A stretch of 64,000 bases of DNA. Origin: Cryptomeria japonica. Its lineage: Eukaryota; Streptophyta; Pinopsida; Cupressales; Cupressaceae. The notes beneath the pieces are model-generated. The model saw nothing but the letters and a program-made list of their open reading frames with translations. It was not told the DNA's origin and did no database searches. The position numbers and the translations under genes are program-made. The DNA is taken from positions 724,235,149-724,299,148 of the forward strand of contig NC_081413.1 in assembly GCF_030272615.1 (NCBI RefSeq), written 5' to 3'. Of the stretch, positions 45,850 through 56,639 are shown piece by piece; the first letter of the stretch is position 1, and each line of letters begins with the position of its first letter.

Positions 45850-46379
45850 CTTATATGGCGAATTCCACAGGAATTTTATATGGTATATAAATATTTGGCG
45901 AATCCCGTGTAACTATTACACGACTTATGTAATTTTCAAGGTGATTATAGGTCATCCAAATATGACTTGTGTAATTTTTGAGGCAATTATAGGTCGTCCA
46001 AATATGACTTATATAATTTTCGAGGTAATTATAGGTCGTCCAAATAATTGGCAAATACAATATAGTTGGCGAAAGTTGGGGTGAATGGAGACACACGTCG
46101 GCAAAATGTCAGGCAAATTGGATCCTCCTGGCTAACAAATCTTCGCATGCCTATAGGCAAATTATGGTCATATATTAAGGCAACCTCGAAGAGTGTAGGT
46201 GAAAAAATTAAATTTACCGTGTGTCCACCGTATATTATATTGGTGAAATCATCACATAGAAACATTTAATTGCCTAAAACATATGGTGATTGGGTCGTGA
46301 CTTTGATGGAAATTGATAATGTTTTGGCCATTTCCCAGGTCGCCGACATGAAAAATTCGCCATTTGCGAATATTGGCCA
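45850..46379. repeat. Right subterminal region with GGCGAAT motifs and a tandem array
   Basis: GGCGAATTCC, TTGGCGAATCCC, TTGGCGAAAG and related forms recur, matching the left end. A roughly 56-bp unit with ATGACTTATGTAATTTT and ATAGGTCGTCCAAAT is repeated about three times (45918-46045). The end near 46350-46379 carries GAAAAATTCGCC and TATTGGCCA. Confidence 0.75.
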
Positions 46380-46423
46380 CTAAAGTAATCTCTGATTTGG
46401 AGCCAAAAAACTAAGGGATGAAC

Positions 46424-46790
46424 AATGAAGTTCAAGTTCAAGTCGCCACTCTTTGGTGGATAAAATGGTGAATGGTCTCCCAATTAAAAAACTCCACCTT
46501 GAATAGGATTCTTTGATTATTATTAATGATATTAAAAATAGTGTGGTATATTCTTGGATATTAAATAAACATGTCAATTTTATTAGGGGTGAGTTGGAAA
46601 ATTTGGACAAGTTTAAAATAACCCACACAAGGCAAGCGGGAAATGACATGGTGGATATTCTCTCAAAATGGGTCGTTAATTTGAATGATGATCACATGAA
46701 TGTGATTTGGGAAAATGTGTGGGGTCTAAATTTTGATGAGGAGGTGGAAGTGACAAGGGCACCATATGCTACCAAACCAATTAAGCATTC
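46424..46790 (+). pseudogene. LINE 4 RNase H domain, C-terminal half
   Basis: AATGAAGTTCAAGTTC (46424) begins the N-N-E-V block that normally follows the first RNase H strands. After one frame change and a stop come DSLIIINDI, FKITHTRQAGNDMVDIL and the domain end. It matches the RVT_3 RNase H layout seen at 27185-27511 and completes the half at 31011-31158. Confidence 0.8.
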
Positions 46791-47650
46791 ATGAGATTTA
46801 ATGCTTGTTGCATTTGCAAGATGACATTGAAGGAAGTGATTAAAAGATGGTAGGTTGTTTATTCTCTCATAACTATGTTTGGTGAGAACAAAAAGAGGTG
46901 AAGTGGAAATATTTGTGAATACCAAATATGGAGGAAAATTCTACCCTCCTCACTTGCAAACAATGCATTCTTGGGCATGATATCAGAAGATAATCTCAAG
47001 AACATCTTCAAAATTGAAGACCCTGAAATTCCTACAAATGGTAGACATTTTGTTGGGAGATGCATACATGAAGTCAAAATTTAAGTATCAAATGAATGTA
47101 GACATGCATCAATGTTTTGTGCTTGGTTTTTTGAACTTGGATCAAAGGAGGATTCATAGTGGGTGATATAGAAATGTGTTCAAGAGGAGTGGACATATTG
47201 ATTGGAAACATTTATGGCGATAGATTGTCTTGGGGAGGGATTTATCATCAATACTAGAGAGTGATTGTAAGTAATAGAATTCAAACCCCCTCTGCAACCC
47301 TTTCTACTATGAAGTGCAGAGGACGATAAAGAGTAGTGTCGTGTAGAGGCTCAACTAGGGTGGGAATATATCAAATATTTTTTCCATCACATGGAACATG
47401 TTGAGCACGTGTTCAACGTTGAGGTAGAGCAAAAATCAAAGAAGCAAAAATTTAAGAAAGGAGATTATTGGCTCGGTATGCCATGACCAGATGCGAAGAA
47501 ACCATAGTTTTTTGTGTATGGAGGCAATTGAATCCTTTTGGTCATTGCAAAATGATATTTGTATATTTGTATTTTATGTCTGTAGGGTTGTCATAAAACA
47601 TTTATTGCAGTATTATTGTCAAAGGGTTCATAGTTATTTTTTATAGACTT
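46791..47650 (+). mobile_element. Probable 3' region of LINE 4
   Basis: Non-coding sequence downstream of the RNase H half. It resembles in composition the 3' region after LINE 3. No clear poly(A) end is seen, so the right edge is a guess. Confidence 0.35.
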
Positions 47651-47844
47651 TTTGATATACTCTATTTATATAATTTTAAAATGAAGTATGGGGATGATGT
47701 AGTAAGGCGTAGGGGTTGTTTGGTTTTTTGAATGGTTATCTTTGGAAGTATTAGTGAGTGAAAGCCACAAAATTTTATTGGTTTTGTAATATTTTAAATA
47801 TTAATACAATATAAACTTATTACCGATCAAATATTATATAAATA

Positions 47845-48276
47845 TGTGAGCACAATGAAAAGCACAAATAAGAGAGACAATAGTTTGACAAGAACAAATT
47901 GTATTCTCATCAATATGTAAATATGATCAAGTGGATTAACCAATACAATGATGATGAGCCCGCTTATATAAGCAAGGCCAAATGGATATGTGAGCACACA
48001 ATCATGACATATGTCTCAATGAGAAACAAGGGTAGGTAAGAATATGTAGGGGTAGGTAGGAGAAATAGTAAACTATTCCACAAGAGGTGGATCACCCACC
48101 GAAGATGGAATGTAACAACAAGATAAGACCATAAAAGGTGGAATTTCTCCTACATACATCATCCCTATGTGCACACTTCCCTAAGTGTCTCATATCCAAA
48201 CTAAGATGAGATGCATTAGCCTAAGTCAACTTAAGTAAAATGTAATTATATCTTATAAGAATAAATAATTACACCA
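47845..48276 (-). repeat. 3' LTR of copia 2
   Basis: On the minus strand it starts TGTTGGTGTAATTATTT directly after the polypurine tract. The palindrome GCTTATATAAGC (47962-47973) is a likely TATA box. The far end, near 47845, is set by a TGTGAGCAC start on the plus strand and is tentative, since no partner LTR exists here. Confidence 0.65.
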
Positions 48277-48294
48277 ACACCACCCCCCCCCCTT
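48277..48294 (-). other. Copia 2 polypurine tract
   Basis: The plus strand reads CCACCCCCCCCCCTTAAG, so on the element's strand CTTAAGGGGGGGGGGTGG sits directly before the LTR start. This is the usual plus-strand primer position. Confidence 0.8.
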
Positions 48295-48599
48295 AAGTGC
48301 AACTTATGGGAATGTAGACTCAAGCTAACTAATGCAAGATGAGTCTCAGCTACTAGGCCATGTTAGGTACCCATGTACAAATGCAAATGCAAGAAAACCT
48401 ATGCAATGCAATCTCTCACAAAAAGAGAAAGGGAGAAAACCCAGTGGGAAAAAACTCCCCCACAAAAGAGAGATATATGTACAAAGAGACTCTCAAAGAA
48501 GAAGGATGAAACCTCAATGAGGAAAAAGTGCCCCCATAAGAGAGGAAGAAGAATTCAGATGACTCCCCCTAATAAAATGTCTTGCACCCCCAAATGAGC

Positions 48600-49655
48600 T
48601 TACAACTGATGATACTTACTCTCATTGAAGGGTTTGGTGAATATATCTACAATCTACTTCATTGTAGGACAATATTGCAAATCAATGACCTACTCTTGAA
48701 TCAGTTCACTAATGTAGTGCATATGTATCTCGATGTGTTTGGTCCGCTGATGTTGGACCGGGTATTTCAAGATTGCAATCGCACTCTAATTGTCGCAATT
48801 CAAAACCGTCGATCATGGAGTGGAGAACACAAACTTTGTGAGAATATGTTGAAGCCAAATAGCTTCATTCACTATGTTAACAACCCCCTGATACTCAGCC
48901 TCAGTCGAAGAAAGAGCAATAGCATGTTGCTTCTTTCTCTACCAACAAATGGGGCCCGAACCAAGATGGAAGTTGTAACTTGAAGTAGATTTACGATCAT
49001 CGAGATCGTCAGACCAATTGGAGTCTGTGTAACCAACCAAGTGAAGCCCTGTACCTTCTGCATAGTGAATCCCATAATGATGTGTACCCTGTATGTAGTG
49101 TAAGATGTGTTTGGTGGTTTTCCAATGAAGCTCATGTGGTTCTTGCATAAAGTGTGAAACCATGCCAACTGCAAATAAAATGTCAAGGTGTGTGTGAGTC
49201 AAATAGATTAGAATACCCACAAGTTGATGATACAATATAGCATCAATAAATGGAGTGGAGCACTTAGCCTCAAGCTTGACTCTGGAAAGAAAGGGAGTCA
49301 GCGCAGGCTTACAATCAGCCATGTGAAAGGGTGCAAGTAGATCAAGAGCATAATTGGGATGCAAAAGTGTAATCCCGTATGATGACTATGAAATCTCTAT
49401 CCCGAGAAAGTAGTGCAAAAGACCCAAATCAGTCATAGCAAAATTTTCATGCAAAGGAGATTTGACACTGCTAATGGTGGATGAGGTGCTCCCTATAATG
49501 ATCAAGTCATCAACATAGAGCACAAGTATCAAGTGTGAGTCATCTTAGCGCAAAATGTAGACATTCCGATCGGAATGACACCTAGTGAACCTTGTTGAGA
49601 GAAGAAAGGAATCCGTCTTGGCATACCAAGCCCTAGGGGCATGCTTAAGGCCATA
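48600..49655 (-). pseudogene. Copia 2 reverse transcriptase C-terminus and RNase H
   Basis: YGLKHAPRAWY (about 49625-49655) continues the RT after the solo LTR. The catalytic YVDD lies near 49510-49525 and LGLLHYF near 49420. RNase H follows with GYTDSNWSDDLDDRKSTS (about 48985-49035), GSGPICW, an ALSSTEAEYQG-like block and a KHIEIHMHYI block (about 48700). Stops and at least two frame changes occur. WSDD replaces the usual WAGD, which moves one acidic position. Confidence 0.88.
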
Positions 49656-49660
49656 GGTAG

Positions 49661-51451
49661 TGATGTCAAGGAAATGGGGACAAGGTAACAACAAAGTTCA
49701 ATGTTAATAAGTTAGTTTCAACCATAAAACCAAAACAAAGAACTAAAAACCATTCCAAACATATCAAAAGAGATTTCAAAAAGCATGAAAGAAATTTAAC
49801 AAAACAAAAGAAAGGAGAAGAGCCTCCCTAAGATGCTTCTATGATGCCTTTTGATGCTCCTCCCTTGTTTCTCCCCTCTCCAAGTCCCAAATGAGTGTAG
49901 CGCTCAACTTTTAGCACTAGCCATGGATGCCATATGGAGATTGAAGATGGTTGAATATGATAAACAAATGCTATGCAAGTGTAGATAGTGATGTTATGAA
50001 AAATCTCTATGCTAATACCAGTATAACAACAATACTCTAATGCTTCCTTCTTTGCTTAAGGAGAAGGGTTCTATTTATAGAAGAAATGGGGAAATGAAGG
50101 GTTAAGATTGAGCAATCTTAACAAGGGTTAGGATTGAAAGATATTCAATCCATGTGAGACTTTCAACCCAATCCCATGTTGACAAGTGTCACCACGAGGA
50201 GGCTTGAGAGGAGAGATAAGGAGCATTAAATGCTTGAGGGGACATGATGGTTACCCTGGGGGGTTGGGTTAGGGTTAGGTTAATGGATATTCCTTTTATT
50301 CAAGGGATAAATGAATGTGAAAGGGTTAAATGGTTACCTTAGTCAAAGAAATAAATGCTTTGAAGAGACCAATGAGTCAAAAGGATGGTTAAGTTAGAGG
50401 AAAGTCTCTAACCAAAGGTAAAAGGTGAGTTAACCATAAATGGTTATGTAAGAGCCTTTAATGGTTTGGAAGACTTTAGAGGTTAACCATTTGAAGACAT
50501 AAAGCCTTTAATGGTTATTGAAGGCTTTGGAGGTTTTTGAGAAGTGACTTCATTTTATTTAGGACTGTGACAATGATTAGGATAGGATTAGGCTAATTAG
50601 AAGAGGTTAGAAGAATCTAGAAGGGATTTAGGCATGCAAGTGGGAGCAATTTTGGGATTTTCAATTAAAATAAAATCATTTATTTCAATTAAATGGTGTA
50701 ATTTGTATTTGGATAGATATTTAAATAAATATTAATTTATTTAAATGTGAATGTGAATTTTGGATTTTATTTAAATAAATCTTAATTTATTTACATGAGA
50801 AAAAGGAAGATAAAGCATTAAATGGTTGAAGACTTTAAGGGAAACCTTTAAAGGCTTAAGAAGACTCTAGAAAGCTGCCATTAAGTTTGAAGACTTTAAG
50901 GGAAACCATTAAAGGCTTAAGAAGACTCTAGAAGGAAGCCATTGAATTGAAGACTTTAAGGGAAACCATTAAAGGCTTGAGAAGACTCTAGAAGGAAGCC
51001 ATTAAGTTTGAAGACTTTAAGGGAAACCATTAAAGGTTTCTAGTGGGTGAGGATAAATAGGATTTTAAATAAATTATTTATTTATTTAAAATAGTTGTGC
51101 AACTTGCATTTGTAGGAAAATACAAGTGGGTGGAGGATAAAGGTGATTTAAATAAATGTTAATTTATTTAAATGTGAGAGATGGGATTTTGGGGGATCTA
51201 AATAAATATTAATTTATTTAAATGTGAGAGAAGATTTAATTAAACAAATATGATTTATTTATTTAATTAATGGTCTGAATTTGGTTAAGTGAATTAAATC
51301 AAATAAATTGAATAATTTATTTAATTAATAGAAGAAGAGGGTTAAGATGAATTAATTAAATATTAATTTAATTAATTATTGATTGATGGTTAAATAATCA
51401 AATAAATACTAAATATTCATTTAATTAAGTGGACAGATTTATGTGACTACA
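49661..51451 (-). repeat. Solo LTR splitting copia 2 reverse transcriptase
   Basis: On the minus strand it starts TGTAGTCACATAAATC and ends CTTGACATCA. Flanks are GGTAG (49656-49660) and GATAG (51452-51456), one change apart. Removing it restores the KSIYGLK junction of the RT. It is 1,791 bp with no coding region. Its outer half is AT-rich with TTAATTAA blocks and holds the tandem array at 50816-51045. Confidence 0.9.
50816..51045. repeat. Tandem array in the solo LTR, unit about 58 bp, four copies
   Basis: The unit GAAGACTTTAAGGGAAACC, then ATTAAAGGCTT and AAGACTCTAGAA, is repeated four times with small changes. Looser related AAGACTTT/AACCATT motifs also occur upstream at 50440-50530. Confidence 0.9.
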
Positions 51452-51456
51452 GATAG

Positions 51457-51964
51457 ATTTCCTCAATCGGCAAACCAATGAAGAATCCTGGATGAAACCC
51501 TGTGGTTGCTCCATATAAATCTCCTCATCAAGATCCCCATGAAGAAAAGCACTCTTCACATCCATCTGATGTACAACCCAACCATGAGCTACGACAATAG
51601 CAAGTGTCAAGTGAATGGAGTTCATCTTGGCTATGAGCACAAAGGTCTCAGTATAGTCAACACCTGGAACTTGTGAGAAACCTTTTGCAACAAATCTATC
51701 CTTGTACTTATCTATAGTACCATCCTTTGCAAACTTGGTCTGATAGATCCACTTACATTGAACCATCTTTCTCCCCTTATGGAGAGGGACTAACTCCCAA
51801 GTGTTGTTCCTCATCAAGGAACTATACTCTTCCTCTATAGCTTGGTCCCACTCGGGAACCCTTGATGCTTCCTTAAATGTCTGTGGATCAGAAGCGATAG
51901 AAATTATGCATGTGGAAGCTCCTAATATTGTGATCGAATCCTTCATGTATCTGAAGGATCCCAA
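51457..51964 (-). pseudogene. Copia 2 reverse transcriptase, N-terminal part
   Basis: Motifs are ASRVPEWDQAIEEEYSSL, NNTWELVPL, KWIYQTKFAKDG, KDRFVAKGFSQVPGVDYTETF and HQMDVKSAFLHGDLDEEIYMEQP (51530-51880). The last contains the first catalytic Asp of the fingers/palm. The reading is open from 51964 to the solo LTR at 51451. Confidence 0.92.
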
Positions 51965-52230
51965 ATAAGAGAACCTATTGACTCAAGTGTCTGTCGAGCC
52001 TAAGGAGGTCTAGGTGGAGGTGGAGGAAGAGACTCCTTAACTGCAAGTGGACCCTACAAAGGTGGAACCCTACAAGTCAGAGTTGAAGGAGTCTCATCAT
52101 CTGAACCACTCTCATCACTATCCACAATGGAGGAAGGTGGAGTTGGAAGTTAGGCTAAGCTAGGAGAGCTTTCCTCAAAATGAACACTCCTCTCAATAAA
52201 TAGCTCATGTGTCTTTGGATCTATCAATCG

Positions 52231-52857
52231 TTATGCCTTAACACCCTCAGGATATCCAACAAATATGCAAGGCCTACTCTGAGGATCCAATGCCTTGTGT
52301 TTCTGCAGAGGAATGTGAGCCCATGTTGGACACCCAAAGACTCTGAAATGTCTCACAACCGATTTCCTACCAAGCCAAGCCTCAAAAGGAGTAATACCCT
52401 TCAAAGCTTTGTGAGAAGCCCGATTTTGGATGTGTGCAATACAATAGATAGCCTCTACCCAAAAGGTGGGATCAAGAGAATGTTCATGCATCATACAGTT
52501 AGCCATTTCCTTGCGAATTGTATTCTTCCTTCCTACAACTCCATTTTGTTGTGGAGTGTAGGCAACAGAATGTTGAAGATCAATCCCCTCAAGTGTATAA
52601 AAATCCTCAAGTCTATTGTTCACATATTCCCTTCCATTATCCGTGCAAAGGATCTTGACCACTTTCCCTGATTTCTTCTCCACATGAGCCTTGAAGGCTA
52701 GAAATTTGTCAAACACTTCACGCTTGTGAATAAGAAAGTAGACCCAAGTGAAGCAAGAGTAGTCATCAATGAAGGTGAGGACATAACGGGCCTTGATAAA
52801 TGAAGGTGATGGTAGTGGACCTGCTACATCGTTGTGAACAAGTTGAAGAACTTCCAA
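52231..52857 (-). pseudogene. Copia 2 integrase core
   Basis: An open frame of 208 codons has VHNDVAGPLPSPS (HND in place of the usual HSD keeps the Asp), FIDDYSCFTWVYFL, LCTDNGREYVN (second Asp) and SVAYTPQQNGVVGRKN (QQNGVVGRKN, where E is usual before R/K). The usual Q-N-G-V-x-E-R reads Q-N-G-V-V-G-R here, so the catalytic Glu is Gly. VFGCPTWAHI and CIFVGYPEG follow. This is the best-preserved frame of copia 2, but it lacks a catalytic residue. Confidence 0.92.
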
Positions 52858-52931
52858 AGCTCTCCAAGCTTTCCCCTTATCAAACTTCTCTTCGGGATGC
52901 TTGCCTATGGAACACCCTGAATATACACCCT

Positions 52932-53454
52932 CTAAAAAATTGATTCAACGTAGACCTGTGACAATGTCTTTAGTGCTAAGTTGTTGAAGATAGCGGTACT
53001 TGAGGTTACCAACCCGCTCATGCAATAGCTTACTTTCTGAATTTGAATGAGTAAGCAAGGCCATAGAAGGAGATCTTGGCACAAAGTGGGAGAATGAATA
53101 AATCCTTGAATTATCATTGACTTGCCCCACTACTACCAAGGCATCATTATCAAGTTATTTTACCACAATTGAATTAGGTGTAAACTCAACCTTTTTCCCA
53201 TTCCCATAGTGATTGATTTGGTAGATAGAGAGAACATCGGTAGACAAGTTAGGAACATAAAGAACATTCTCAAATGTTCCATCATCCATGGCAACCGAAC
53301 CTTTCCCTTCTACCTCAACTTGTGTATCATCACCTATGTAAATATGAGGTACCTTAGATGGCTCCAATGAAGAAAATTTCTCCTTTGTAGAACCCATGTG
53401 ATAAGAGGCACTCGAGTCAAGTATCCATTGTTGTGAAGAACTTGCTTTAGCCAC
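52932..53454 (-). pseudogene. Copia 2 protease and GAG-pre-integrase region
   Basis: WILDSSASYHM (about 53395-53430) occupies the protease active site, where D-S-G is normal. VLYVPNLSTDVLSIYQI follows, then a GAG-pre-integrase-like stretch with HERVGNLKYRYLQQLS (about 52975-53030). The Gly-to-Ser change would be expected to harm catalysis. A stop at about 53155 separates the two parts. Confidence 0.85.
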
Positions 53455-54325
53455 AAATGCTTTCCCTTTTCCTTTGGACTATGAGGGAGTGGAAGAAGAT
53501 GATTCCTTCTTCGTGTAGGAAGATGGCAAATTGATGTTGTTCTTCCTAAGGATATTTTTCAACTTATCAACCTACTTAGAAGCACACATCGGTTTCTCCT
53601 TCTTAGGTGTATTCCCCTTCTTGGAAGAGGATGAAGAATCACCTTGTGATGGAGAGGGTGATTGTCCTTTTTCTTGTTATGGCTTTGACTTAGATTGCTT
53701 CTACATCTTATTGGAACCTTTTCCTTGATTCCCTTGATTAGCCACCAAAGCCTTGGACTTTGAAGACTTGAGAATCCCCATGTTCAACAACTTATATTGT
53801 TCCAACATCAACATTTATGTGAAAGCATCAAATGTACGTATAGTGTAGGAACTTCCCACTATCAAGCGATGGGTTTGAAAGCTAGAAACAAATGCTGCAT
53901 ATTCGGATGGAAGCTTGTCCAACAAGTTGAATATCAATTGAGCATCCTTTTTATCAATGCCACAATCCTTAAGATTTACTCGTAGCTCATTTACCTTAGT
54001 GATATAATCTTGGATTGTATCAAAATTCTTGGGATACAAGTTGGTGAGCTCATTGTCAATCTTGTAGCCTCTGATTTCATCAACTTGACCATACAATTTC
54101 TGAAAGATATCCCAAGCCTCTTTGATTGTGGTACACTTCTCAATGTGAAAAATGAGGTTATTTGATATATATTTTCTCAATGTTCCAAGAGCCATAGAAT
54201 TTTTAGTGAGTCATTCTAATTGAGCATTAGGATCAGCCTTAGGATCTGTTGGTGTTGTTATTGTTCCATCTATGTAATGCATGAGTCTTGTAGACACTTC
54301 AAAAATTTTGTGCCACTTGCAGGTT
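53455..54325 (-). pseudogene. Copia 2 gag
   Basis: MALGTLRKYISNNLIFHIEK (starting 54195), EAWDIFQKLYG and LPSEYAAFVSSF are the standard UBN2-type gag blocks. Upstream codons to about 54325 extend the frame past a stop (TAG near 54210). The Lys/Ser-rich C-terminus (53455-53780) is broken, and I cannot see a complete CCHC knuckle. The gag start is lost at the junction with the next element. Confidence 0.85.
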
Positions 54326-54336
54326 GTTAGCATGAA

Positions 54337-54565
54337 ATCTAAGAGCCACCATACCACGGAGATAAGAAGAACAATGGAAGCTACAATGCCTTTGAGGGAT
54401 TTTTTATGCGTCTTTGTTTAATTCTCTCATTTATGCATTTTATTTCATTGATTTTATGTTTAGGAATGCTTAATAGTTAAGGATTTCGTGATTGTCCTTA
54501 TTTCCTATTCAACATGATGATTTTAAGTATGAAAACAATGGTGAACTCGACAGGAAACTGTAACC
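54337..54565. repeat. Internal start of the LARD-like element, copy 1
   Basis: ATCTAAGAGCCACCATA through the TCCTTATTTCCTATT stretch matches 63713-63940 in the same order, with a short length difference. The first bases may be a decayed primer-binding site (GTATCAGAGCC-like). Confidence 0.8.
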
Positions 54566-56639
54566 TTCTAATTTGGAATTTTGTGCATGCTTGCAGGCAT
54601 AGGTCTTGGATCTTGCAACTATACTTCTCTTTTAAATTCATATTTTAAGAGGTTTTCTAATCTTAATTAGTGTTTTATTCAAAAATTTCAAGACCAACAT
54701 TGTGCAAATCAGGTTCCAGGCAAGATTACATGTTGTTCAAAGATTTTATCATATCTTCCAAATGATTGAGAATTTATTCATGTTTTTTTACTATGGTTTA
54801 TTGATCATCTCACAATTCTATAGTAAAAAAATCAACCTTAGATCGTCATTTTTGAGTGAGATATGGTAGTTTCAATATTTTTCATAAATCTTTCATTTTT
54901 TGAGCAAATAAACGAATTTATCTAAGATATTTTTACAACAGGTTAAAGATCCCAAGACACGCCTATAGTAAAAAAAGAAATTGGATCTATAGCATCTATT
55001 TTGACCAAGATATGATCAGTTTAATTTTTTAATAAATTCTAAATTTTGGGTGCAAATCAGAGTATTTTTCTAAAATTCCTACATTTTTGGAAAGCTCTTG
55101 AAATTTCATAGGAGGTATCTTCTTTACACTTTTGATTTTGATGTCAAATAATTAACGTAAAGCTAGATCTTTAGAAATTCATGTTTCTCCATAAATCTGC
55201 TCTCCAGGGTGCAAATTAATGTCTTTTTCCAAAATTCTTACATTTTTGGAAAGCTCTCAAAAATTCATTAGGGTTATCTCCTTTGTAATTTTATTTTGGG
55301 GTTAACAAAAAAAAATTATGTTGTAATTTTGATTTCTACTACTAATATACTGTTGCAGCATGTGGTGAGGAAAAATAGAGAAGGCACGATCAGTCAAAGA
55401 TTTTCATCAAAATACTAATGTGTGTTTGCAGGATTTCTAGATTTAGCCAATCTTTGGATTTGGGTTTAAAAATGAACATGTATGGTTGAACATTTCAATT
55501 TGATTCTTAAAAAGAACATGAAACACTTTTGAATGATTGGGCTTAAAATTGAACAAGACAAACTCATCTTTGGATTTGGGTTTAAAATGGACATGAACAT
55601 GCAGATATCATATTTCAATTTTGGGTTTAAAATGGGCATGTTCTTGTTTTATGCTTAGTATAGCTCACATACTACAATCTTAAAGGAAAAAGAACATTTT
55701 TGTGTCTAGGGTGGACCCACTGTTGCATTAAGTACCTTTCCACACACCTTCAGGATCTTGGGAGAGAGGGAAAGGTGATAAAGACACCCAATTTTTTGTT
55801 TTAGTAGTGAGGGATATCTTTGACTAGGGATTTCATCACCCCACAAAAGTATTTTGAATTGGGATGCATTGGGGATATCATCTCTCCCAACATACTCTCA
55901 AGCGAATTTTGTCGAGCCGCTATATAAACATATTGGTCAAGCAGCTAGAGTGTTGAGTGAATTCGATGTATGTGGGGGCATTTCCTACACCGATAAGCTT
56001 AACTAAAGCCTTAAGTGGCTTTCTCTAAGAATCCATTGTTGGATCGAGACCCCTCAAAATTTATAATAAGAACCAACTTAGTAGCCCAAATCTACCATTC
56101 ATTGATTCAGGGAGTGTGGATCATACTATGTAGATGCCCTTCATGTACCTTGCATTATGAGACAAAAATCCCTTGGTGATAAGATCTCAAGATCTTCGCG
56201 GTAAGAGAGATTGGCATGACTGAGAAGTGTGTACAATAGAGTGGAGCCAATGTTGCCAAACTCTCTGGCTATTCATCTTGTTTTGGTATTTCGTAAGGGC
56301 CTCATTAAATGGTTTCCAATATCCAGCCTAAGATTGTCTGCTATGTTTCTATATGTATTGTTCTGTTAAACCAGTATTAAGTCAATATTGATCTTGGGCT
56401 ATTTTAGGCCCTACCTTGCATAGCTCTAAATTCTCTGAGTTTTTTTAGAACCTAATTCATCTAGCTATACTTATCTTTAGATAGTGTTCTTAGAGTTGAA
56501 AAAGGATTTGTCCCACAAACAGAGTTACGTGAAACAAAGTTTATCTTGAAACATCAAACAATCCAACACAATCCAAAATTTTCACAGCAAAGACACGTTA
56601 AATACTTCTGACCATAGGTTTTCTTAGAGTCCTTAGGGT
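54566..56639. other. Long non-coding leader of the LARD-like element
   Basis: No coding similarity. It has imperfect duplications: a stretch with TTACATTTTTGGAAAGCTCT at about 55075-55260 (two copies) and GGATTTGGGTTTAAAA(A)TG at 55450-55640 (three copies). A polyadenylation-type signal is not obvious. Confidence 0.6.

Larger units (their letters stand above)
31171..46379 (-). mobile_element. About 15.2-kb hAT-like DNA transposon carrying a second large gene
   Basis: The block splits one RNase H domain into halves at about 31158 and about 46424. Both ends carry many GGCGAA/TTGGCGAAT motifs. The left terminal TGGCGAATA and the right terminal complement TGGCCAATA form a short imperfect inverted repeat, followed by a second matching stretch (GAATTTTCAT near 31200, GAATTTTTCAT near 46350). 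Inside are a minus-strand hAT transposase relic and a plus-strand G-patch/coiled-coil gene, tail to tail. An 8-bp target duplication is not convincing, so the edges are uncertain by about 40 bp. The alternative is several elements nested at one place. Confidence 0.6.
47845..54336 (-). mobile_element. Ty1-copia retrotransposon, 5' end lost (copia 2)
   Basis: On the minus strand gag, protease, integrase, reverse transcriptase and RNase H occur in the Ty1-copia order from 54325 down to about 48600. A G-rich polypurine tract (48277-48294) and a 3' LTR (about 47845-48276) follow. The 5' LTR and gag start are missing, because another element begins at 54337. The reverse transcriptase is split by a solo LTR (49661-51451). 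The left LTR edge is approximate. Confidence 0.88.

Noticed and set aside
31141-46430. An 8-bp target duplication for the hAT-like block
   Set aside because: The best pair (CGGGCAAC and GGATGAAC) matches at only four of eight positions, no better than chance.
48332-48597. Lys-rich plus-strand ORFs
   Set aside because: They lie in the 3' untranslated region of copia 2 on the opposite strand and have no recognisable domain.
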